A stretch of DNA of 18,786 nucleotides, from positions 1-18,786 of the forward strand of contig DXZN01000041.1 in the NCBI GenBank assembly GCA_019419645.1, given 5' to 3'. Below the pieces are notes generated by a model that did no database searches, had not been told where the DNA came from, and saw only the letters and a list, made by a program, of their open reading frames with translations. Below are positions 13,976-18,786 of this stretch, piece by piece (the first letter of the stretch is position 1; each line of letters begins with the position of its first letter). This DNA is from Collinsella sp. (lineage in GTDB: Bacteria; Actinomycetota; Coriobacteriia; Coriobacteriales; Coriobacteriaceae). Made by a program: the position numbers and the translations under genes.

Positions 13976-14944
13976 GTGAACGCACACGATCTGGTTCAGG
14001 AAATTATCGAGCGCAAGGGCAAGATTGAGAACGTTTTTTGGATTGCCTGCGGCGGTTCGATGATCGACCTGATGCCGGCCAACGAGCTGCTCAAGCGCGA
14101 GGCGACCACGTTTACCTCGACGGTTTACACGGCGCGCGAGTTTTGCCTGATGGCCCCCAAGAGTCTTGGCGAGAAGTCACTCGTCATCGCCTGCAGCCAC
14201 AGCGGCAATACGCAGGAGGTCGTCGACGGTTGCGAGATGGCGCTGGCAGCCGGCGCCGAGGTCGTGGCCATGACCGACTGCGAGGGCTCCAAGATTGATA
14301 ACGGCAAGTGGACCACCTGGGTCTATCCGTGGGGCGAGGGTGTGTCACAGGCCGAGGTACCGCAGGGTATCGGCGTCCTGATGGCTGCCGAGCTGCTCGA
14401 CCAGCAGGAGGGCTACGAGGCGCTCGCCGACATGTACGCCGGTCTCAAGCAGATGGACGTGCTGCTGCCCGCTGCTCGCGAAAAGGTCAACGCCGAGCTG
14501 GGCGATCGCTTTGCCGAGCTCTGCCAGCAGCACAAGTTCTTCTACATCCTGGGCTCCGGCCCCAACTTTAGCCAGACCTACGCCATGGCCATCTGCTCGC
14601 TCATGGAGATGCAGTGGCAGCACTGCTGCTACATCCATTCCGGCGAGTACTTCCACGGTCCCTTCGAGGCCACCGAGCCCGGCGTGTTCTACTTTGTGCA
14701 GCTCGGATCGGGCGAGTGCCGCCCCATGGAGGAACGCGCGCTCGCGTTCCTCAACACGCACACCGATACGATCATGGTGCTCGATGCGCTCGAGTACGGC
14801 GTGGGCGACGTGCCCGCCAGCGTGCGTTCGTACCTGGAGCCGATCTTCTTTTACGCGATGAGCTGCGAGCTGCGCGCAGCCCGCGGCAAGGTGTTCGACC
14901 ACAGCCCCGAGATTCGTCGCTACATGGGCATCGAGCAGTACTAG
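13976..14944 (+). CDS. SIS-domain fructosamine-6-phosphate deglycase-like enzyme (SIS-3)
   Basis: A 322-residue cytoplasmic enzyme with two SIS domains. The first loop is ACGGSMIDLMPA, and the second is the classic SHSGNT. The SGEYFHGPFEATEPGV segment keeps Glu224 and His227 and is very like the same part of E. coli FrlB (SGEFRHGPLEIVEPGV). The C-terminus EIRRYMGIEQY also resembles the FrlB end. Of the three SIS proteins it looks nearest to classical FrlB, so fructoselysine-6-phosphate deglycase is a reasonable guess. The start is GTG at 13976 with a strong AAGGAGGAG 7 nt upstream. No transporter or kinase gene adjoins it, so its substrate must come from a PTS elsewhere, perhaps the one at 4005-6606. 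Confidence 0.88.
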   Translation: MNAHDLVQEIIERKGKIENVFWIACGGSMIDLMPANELLKREATTFTSTVYTAREFCLMAPKSLGEKSLVIACSHSGNTQEVVDGCEMALAAGAEVVAMTDCEGSKIDNGKWTTWVYPWGEGVSQAEVPQGIGVLMAAELLDQQEGYEALADMYAGLKQMDVLLPAAREKVNAELGDRFAELCQQHKFFYILGSGPNFSQTYAMAICSLMEMQWQHCCYIHSGEYFHGPFEATEPGVFYFVQLGSGECRPMEERALAFLNTHTDTIMVLDALEYGVGDVPASVRSYLEPIFFYAMSCELRAARGKVFDHSPEIRRYMGIEQY

Positions 14945-14993
14945 GTAACGGGAAAACCATTCACCTTCGATTCGCAAGGGCACTGCGTGAGTC

Positions 14994-15033
14994 AAAAAAG
15001 CGGGCCGCGCCGGGGATTTCCGGCGCGGCCCGC
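14994..15033 (-). terminator. Intrinsic terminator between convergent SIS-3 and dehydrogenase genes
   Basis: A 14-bp GC-rich stem (GCGGGCCGCGCCGG at 15000-15013 with its complement at 15020-15033) has a 6-nt loop. The A-run at 14994-14999 gives a T-tract on the minus strand, so it ends the dehydrogenase transcript best, and it may also stop SIS-3 transcription. It is bracketed by an 11-bp direct repeat GATTCGCAAGG at 14969-14979 and 15049-15059. Confidence 0.88.
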
Positions 15034-15076
15034 TTAGTATCGCGCTTAGATTCGCAAGGTTGCGGCAGCCAGCGGC

Positions 15077-16054
15077 CTACTTTGCGTCGTAGGCCTCGGT
15101 GTCCCACCAGTCGAGCTGGGCGATGTTGTCGCGGATGTGCTGGCAGCTCTTGTGGAAGCCCTCGAGCTCGTACTCGGACAGGTCGAGCGTGTAGACCTCC
15201 TCGACGCCCTCGGCACCGATCACGCACGGCAGGGAGGTAAAGATACCCTCCTCGCCATACTGGCCGGTCATGAGCGTGGAAGCGGAAAGCACGGCGTGCT
15301 CGTTGTGCAGCACGGCGGCGCAGACGCGCGCGGCGGAGTTGGCGACGGCGTATTCGGTGCACTGCTTGCCCTGGTAGGTCACATAGCCGCCCTTACGCGC
15401 GAGCTCCTCGACCTCCATGTGGTCAAAGGCGTACTTGTCGGGGTTCTCGGCCTGAAGCTCGTTGAGGTTTTTGCCGGCGATGGTTGCGGCCTTAAAGGCG
15501 GCAAGCTGGCTAAAGCCGTGCTCGCCGATCATGTAGGTGTCGATGGACTTGGGGCTCACGCCGACCTTCTTGGAGATCTCGGTGCGCAGGCGGGCGGAGT
15601 CCAGGCCGCAGCCCGAGCCGATGATCTTCTTGGGATCGTAGCCGGTCAGGTGCCACAGCTCGGTGCACACGACGTCGCAGGGGTTGGAGATGCTCACGAA
15701 GATGCCGTCAAAGCCGGCGTCGACGATGCGCTTGGCAAAGGTGCGCGCGGCGTCGGTGGTAAAGAACAGCTCGCCGTCGCGGTCGCCGGCGGCCAGTGCG
15801 ACCTTGCCAGCGGCGTTGACGATGACGTCGCAGCAGGCCAGCTCCTCGTAATGGTCGTAGCAGTTGACGATCTCAGTGTTGTACGGGACAAACGAAAGGG
15901 AGTCGCGCAGGTCCTGGACCTCGGACGTCACCTTGGCCTCGTTGATATCGCACAGGTACAGCTCGTCGGCAATGCCCTGCATAAGCAGGCTGTTGGCGAC
16001 ATGTGCTCCCACGTGGCCCTGGCCGACCACACCGATCTTACGCGTCTGGTACAT
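15077..16054 (-). CDS. L-2-hydroxyacid dehydrogenase (L-lactate / L-2-hydroxyisocaproate type)
   Basis: A 325-residue NAD-dependent enzyme of the lactate/malate dehydrogenase family that interconverts 2-oxo acids and L-2-hydroxy acids. The nucleotide motif GQGHVG is at 11-16, and Asp36 ends the second strand, which favours NAD over NADP. Catalytic residues are visible: Arg92 in GDRDGE, Asn124 in ISNP, Arg155 in LDSAR and His179 in GEHGFSQ. The GDRxxEL-FT loop, the ARKGGY-x-x-x-x-GK segment and the spacing resemble L-2-hydroxyisocaproate dehydrogenase of lactobacilli more than classical LDH, so the substrate may be a branched 2-oxo acid rather than pyruvate. The start at 16054 is chosen from AAAGGA at proper spacing and from the Rossmann fold beginning at once. 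It is divergent from metA. Confidence 0.88.
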   Translation of the reverse strand: MYQTRKIGVVGQGHVGAHVANSLLMQGIADELYLCDINEAKVTSEVQDLRDSLSFVPYNTEIVNCYDHYEELACCDVIVNAAGKVALAAGDRDGELFFTTDAARTFAKRIVDAGFDGIFVSISNPCDVVCTELWHLTGYDPKKIIGSGCGLDSARLRTEISKKVGVSPKSIDTYMIGEHGFSQLAAFKAATIAGKNLNELQAENPDKYAFDHMEVEELARKGGYVTYQGKQCTEYAVANSAARVCAAVLHNEHAVLSASTLMTGQYGEEGIFTSLPCVIGAEGVEEVYTLDLSEYELEGFHKSCQHIRDNIAQLDWWDTEAYDAK

Positions 16055-16091
16055 ATACGTATCCTTTCGGCCGAGTTTTTCGCGTCGGACT

Positions 16092-16097
16092 ATTGTA
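16092..16097 (-). promoter_or_regulatory. Possible -10 box of the hydroxyacid dehydrogenase gene
   Basis: On the minus strand TACAAT lies 37 bp upstream of the start codon. No strong -35 box is seen. The rest of the 211-bp divergent gap shows no clear riboswitch; the metA ribosome binding site AAGGAG is at about 16256-16261. Confidence 0.4.
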
Positions 16098-16265
16098 ACG
16101 TCCTGCTGCCACTTTGCTAGACTAAAGCGCCGTAGATTTTTGGGACATGCCTTAATCTCTACTTTTGGAGTGATTTGGGCCGCTGACGGCATCGCGGGGC
16201 GATGTGCTCGCGCGGATGGGGCCGCTCGTTGTACCATAGCTGCAACTGACTCGTAAGGAGCATCC

Positions 16266-17192
16266 ATGCCCATTCGTATTCCCGACGCCCTCCCTGCCGC
16301 CGCGCAGCTCGAGAGCGAGAACATCTTTGTCATGACCGAGTACCGCGCACTGCATCAGGACATCCGTCCGCTGCGCGTGCTCATCCTCAACCTCATGCCC
16401 ACCAAGATCGCCACCGAGACGCAGATCATGCGCAAGCTCTCCAACACGCCGCTGCAGGTGGAGGTGGACCTGCTACGCACCAAGACGCACGAGGCCACGC
16501 ACGTGAGCGCCGGCCACCTGGAGACGTTTTACCGCACGTTCGACGACATCCGCGACATCCACTACGACGGCCTGATCATCACGGGCGCGCCGGTGGAGCA
16601 GATGCCGTTCGAGGAGGTCGACTACTGGCCCGAGCTCTGCCAGATCATGGATTGGTCCACCACACACGTGCACTCTACGCTGCACATTTGTTGGGGCGCG
16701 CAGGCCGGGCTGTACCATCATTACGGTATCCAGAAGTACGACCTGCCGGCAAAGGCGAGCGGCGTGTTCGAGCATTATCTGGTGAAGCCGCAAAGCCCGC
16801 TGGTCCGTGGCTTCGACGACCGTTTCTATGCCGTGCACTCGCGCAACACCGATGTGCGCCGCGAGGACGTGGAGGCCGAGCCGCAGCTTGAGGTCGTGGC
16901 CGTGTCCGACGAGGTGGGCCTGTACATCGTCAAATCGATCGACAGCCGCCGCTTCTTTGTATTTGGCCACCCCGAGTACGATACCGACACGTTGCGTCTG
17001 GAATACGAGCGCGACGTGAAGCGCGGTCTCAACCCCCAGGTGCCGGCGCATTACTTCCCGAACGACGACCCCACCGCCGAGCCGCGCAACGTCTGGCGCA
17101 GCCAGGCTCAGCTGCTCTACACCAACTGGCTCAACTACTACGTCTACCAGACCACGCCCTACGACCTGGCTCGCGCCGGCGAGGAGCACTAG
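16266..17192 (+). CDS. metA: Homoserine O-acetyltransferase (MetA family)
   Basis: A 308-residue cytoplasmic enzyme that acylates L-homoserine at the start of methionine synthesis. The whole length matches the MetA family: MPIRIPDxLPA start, NLMPTKIATETQ with Lys47, ITGAPVEQMPFEEV, nucleophile Cys142 in HICWGAQA, and the His235/Glu237 pair in FGHPEYD. The residue that sets acyl-CoA choice is position 111. Here it is Glu, which in the Bacillus cereus enzyme favours acetyl-CoA, while Gly favours succinyl-CoA, so this is predicted to be an acetyltransferase despite the common succinyltransferase label. AAGGAG precedes the ATG. It is divergent from the dehydrogenase gene and is followed by box repeats and a terminator. 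Confidence 0.95.
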   Translation: MPIRIPDALPAAAQLESENIFVMTEYRALHQDIRPLRVLILNLMPTKIATETQIMRKLSNTPLQVEVDLLRTKTHEATHVSAGHLETFYRTFDDIRDIHYDGLIITGAPVEQMPFEEVDYWPELCQIMDWSTTHVHSTLHICWGAQAGLYHHYGIQKYDLPAKASGVFEHYLVKPQSPLVRGFDDRFYAVHSRNTDVRREDVEAEPQLEVVAVSDEVGLYIVKSIDSRRFFVFGHPEYDTDTLRLEYERDVKRGLNPQVPAHYFPNDDPTAEPRNVWRSQAQLLYTNWLNYYVYQTTPYDLARAGEEH

Positions 17193-17223
17193 GCTACGGC
17201 TGCTGCTGTGCCGGCGGCGTGAC

Positions 17224-17263
17224 GAGCGTGGATATCCGGACGGACGAGCGTGGATTTTCGGAC
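17224..17263. repeat. GAGCGTGG box array, first part
   Basis: GAGCGTGGATATCCGGAC (17224-17241) and GAGCGTGGATTTTCGGAC (17246-17263) start 22 bp apart. The next GAGCGTGGAT starts at 17275, 29 bp on, and forms the left arm of the metA terminator hairpin. The same 22/29 spacing occurs in the array at 18625-18736. Confidence 0.75.
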
Positions 17264-17274
17264 ATTTACAAATC

Positions 17275-17345
17275 GAGCGTGGATAATCTCCCACTTTTGG
17301 CTTGAAACTAGGCTCAAAACGGGAGATTATCCACGCTCATTTTTT
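17275..17345 (+). terminator. Terminator-like hairpin downstream of metA
   Basis: GAGCGTGGATAATCTCCC (17275-17292) pairs perfectly with 17321-17338, and the right arm is followed by a run of six T (17340-17345). The loop has TAGGCTCAAAA, as in the hairpin at 2543-2606. The 28-nt loop is long for a terminator, but the T-run supports that role. Confidence 0.65.
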
Positions 17346-17635
17346 AGGCATGTAGATGCCGATGGCTCGGCTAAGCGACGGTGCGTGCAGAGGCAAAGTC
17401 GCATTTGGCGTAGTCTTGAATCTCGACGGGTTTTTCTTTCTGATAATCCGATGGACCAAGGCCTCAAAATGTGGAGACAGGGACCTCTCGACAACCGCCC
17501 TGCCTGCAGATATAAGCCATCAGCCTAAAACGTCCAAAACCGTCAAGCATTTGGTCAGCGCCTGGACGGTATTTGGTCAGACTTCGCATGAAACCGTCTG
17601 GTACGTTTGCGCCGTTCCAAGATTTGGGAGGCGAC
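17346..17635. other. Intergenic region before AbiEi/nuclease gene
   Basis: No convincing gene is seen. ATTTGGTCAG occurs twice near 17549 and 17570, and ACCGTC/GACGGT form a loose inverted pair near 17540-17568. The ribosome binding site GGGAGG (17626-17631) belongs to the next gene. No clear promoter boxes were found. Confidence 0.5.
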
Positions 17636-18598
17636 ATGGGAAACATGACGGCGAATCAAAGGCTTGCAAGTCACATTAAAGCATGCGAACAGCAGATGAG
17701 CTGCGTGTACGCGCGCACGGCGGCGGAGGCAAAGCAGATTCAGCGGCGGGCGGAGGCGGGAAGTCTCGAAGCGGTCATGCCGGGGCTGTATGCGCGTCCG
17801 GAATACTGGTCCGAGCTCAAGTTTCGGCAGCGTTATCTGCATCGGGTGCGGGCGCTTGCGCAAAAGCACCCCGACTGGACATTTTGCTCCTATACGGCGG
17901 CTGTTATCTATGGCCTTTCGGTTTCGCATGCCAATTTGACGCACATCCATATCGCCGCGATGCCGCCCCAATCGACGACGCCGGGCTCTCAGGTCATTCG
18001 TCATCGCTATGCTCGTCAAACACGGGCCACCCAGATGGATATCGCCGTAACCGATATCGATCAAACGATTACGGATTGCTTGGTCGATGCATCGTTTGTC
18101 GAGGGACTGATCATCGCGGATTCGGCGCTCCATGAGCAACTTTTGTCGAAGGAGCATCTCGTTGAGACGGTCGACAAGCTTGGCCTGAATCGTCGCGGTG
18201 TTGTGACGGCGCGCAGGGTTGCACGATGTGCCGATGGGCTGTCGGAAAGCGGCGGCGAGTCCAAGGCGCGTGCCCTGATGATCGAGCGCGGCTGGCAGAC
18301 GCCGGAGTTGCAAGTTGAGCTGTTCGACCCGGTTGAGCCGGGACGACCGTATCGCGTCGACTACTTGTGGCGCGTGGGCGACCGGCTGATTATCGGGGAG
18401 TTCGACGGATTTGTTAAAAGCGAGAAGGCAGCGGAGGAGGGCAAGCTCGCGAAGACGCAGTTCGATGAGCGCCAGCGCGAGTCGAGGCTTTCGCTGCTTG
18501 ATAACTGCAAGATCGTGCGCTTGTGCTGGGATGATCTAAGGGATCCGACAAAGTTCGATCGCAAGCTCAAGGTCGCCGGCGTGCCGCGTGCCTGCTGA
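17636..18598 (+). CDS. AbiEi-like N-terminal domain fused to DUF559/Vsr-like nuclease domain
   Basis: A 320-residue soluble protein with two parts. The N-terminal part (about 1-190) resembles AbiEi-type antitoxin or regulator proteins: a small helix-turn-helix region ending EAVMPGLYARPEYW, then TFCSYTAAVIYGLSV and ITDIDQT-like blocks (VTDIDQTITDCLVD). The C-terminal part (about 205-310) fits the DUF559/Vsr-like PD-(D/E)XK fold: Glu208, Asp242 in RVDYLW, EFDG (Glu255, Asp257), then DERQRESRLSLLDNCKIVRLCWDDL. The ATG at 17636 is chosen for the GGGAGG just upstream. No AbiEii-type toxin adjoins it within the window. Codon use is less biased than in the PTS operon. GAGCGTGG box arrays lie on both sides. 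Function is unknown; a defence-related or stand-alone nuclease role is possible. Confidence 0.75.
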   Translation: MGNMTANQRLASHIKACEQQMSCVYARTAAEAKQIQRRAEAGSLEAVMPGLYARPEYWSELKFRQRYLHRVRALAQKHPDWTFCSYTAAVIYGLSVSHANLTHIHIAAMPPQSTTPGSQVIRHRYARQTRATQMDIAVTDIDQTITDCLVDASFVEGLIIADSALHEQLLSKEHLVETVDKLGLNRRGVVTARRVARCADGLSESGGESKARALMIERGWQTPELQVELFDPVEPGRPYRVDYLWRVGDRLIIGEFDGFVKSEKAAEEGKLAKTQFDERQRESRLSLLDNCKIVRLCWDDLRDPTKFDRKLKVAGVPRAC

Positions 18599-18624
18599 GA
18601 CGGTTACAGGGCGTTAGGCTGCAC

Positions 18625-18736
18625 GAGCGTGGAAATCCGGACGGATGAGCGTGGGAATTTAGACGCGATTTGGTTGAGCGTGGATTTTCGGACACACGAG
18701 CGTGGATTATCGGACGTTTGAATAATGAGCGGGTAG
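18625..18736. repeat. GAGCGTGG box array with alternating 22/29-bp spacing
   Basis: Four 18-bp units start at 18625, 18647, 18676 and 18698, with a partial fifth (GAGCGGGTAG) at 18727. The units are GAGCGTGG followed by a variable AT-rich core and mostly CGGAC. Distances are 22, 29, 22 and 29 bp, so the true period is a 51-bp pair of boxes. The array lies directly downstream of the AbiEi/nuclease gene; the rest of the window to 18786 shows no gene. Confidence 0.8.
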
Positions 18737-18786
18737 TGCGCACAGATGTGGTGTAAGAGCCGGCGGGGAGCGGGGGCTTGCGCCCG

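Noticed and set aside
16055..16265. Possible SAM riboswitch upstream of metA
   Set aside because: No conserved SAM-I, SAM-II or SAM-IV core or terminator pair could be recognised in the 211-bp gap.
17356..17679. Open frame of 107 codons before the AbiEi/nuclease gene
   Set aside because: No ribosome binding site, no recognisable domain, and it overlaps the better-supported start at 17636.
18625..18736. CRISPR-like array
   Set aside because: Units are degenerate, spacers are only 4 or 11 bp, and no cas gene is present.

Overview
The window looks like chromosomal DNA of a gut coriobacterium, most likely Collinsella or a close relative. This is an inference from the high GC content, the GC-rich codon choice, the many short palindromic dispersed repeats, and the gene set (mannose-family PTS, several GntR/HutC regulators, FrlB-like SIS enzymes). 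No 16S or other marker gene is present to settle it.

Layout. (1) 1-2289: a palindromic repeat, then a divergent pair made of a GntR/HutC regulator (minus strand) and SIS-domain enzyme SIS-1 (plus), sharing a control region with tandem boxes. (2) 2290-2738: a repeat-dense intergenic region. (3) 2739-3821: an EamA/DMT permease with a probable TTG start. (4) 4005-7790: a likely operon encoding PTS EIIAB, EIIC, EIID and SIS-2, closed by a strong intrinsic terminator. (5) 7951-9944: a HAD phosphatase, a second copy of the palindromic repeat, and a YitT-type membrane protein. (6) 10049-14944: a second GntR regulator, a second copy of a 172-bp structured repeat, RecQ helicase, a third GntR regulator in tight linkage with recQ, and SIS-3 behind a promoter flanked by repeated operator boxes. 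(7) 15077-17192: a divergent pair of an L-2-hydroxyacid (L-lactate/L-hydroxyisocaproate) dehydrogenase (minus) and homoserine O-acyltransferase MetA (plus). (8) 17193-18786: a two-domain protein (AbiEi-like N-terminus plus a DUF559/Vsr-like nuclease C-terminus) bracketed by arrays of a GAGCGTGG box.

How the genes may work together. The three SIS proteins share the C-terminal RRYxxxxxY signature of the FrlB/GfrF (fructosamine-6-phosphate deglycase) family. Each has a GntR/HutC regulator nearby, and one is in the operon of a mannose-family PTS. Because a PTS phosphorylates its substrate during uptake, no FrlD-type kinase is needed, and none is seen. The simplest reading is a locus for uptake and deglycation of Amadori compounds (fructoselysine- or glucoselysine-like), as in the Salmonella gfr system. 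The DMT permease, which carries the same type of upstream box as the PTS operon and GntR-2, might move the released amino acid. SIS-1 has Asp at the usual catalytic Glu position and a changed sugar-phosphate loop, so it may do something different.

The intergenic DNA is unusually rich in structure: two collinear 172-bp elements that start at stop codons and show compensatory stem changes; two 123-124-bp palindromic elements; hairpins with constant loops and different stems; and box arrays with alternating 22/29-bp spacing. Structure and function of these are inferred from sequence alone.
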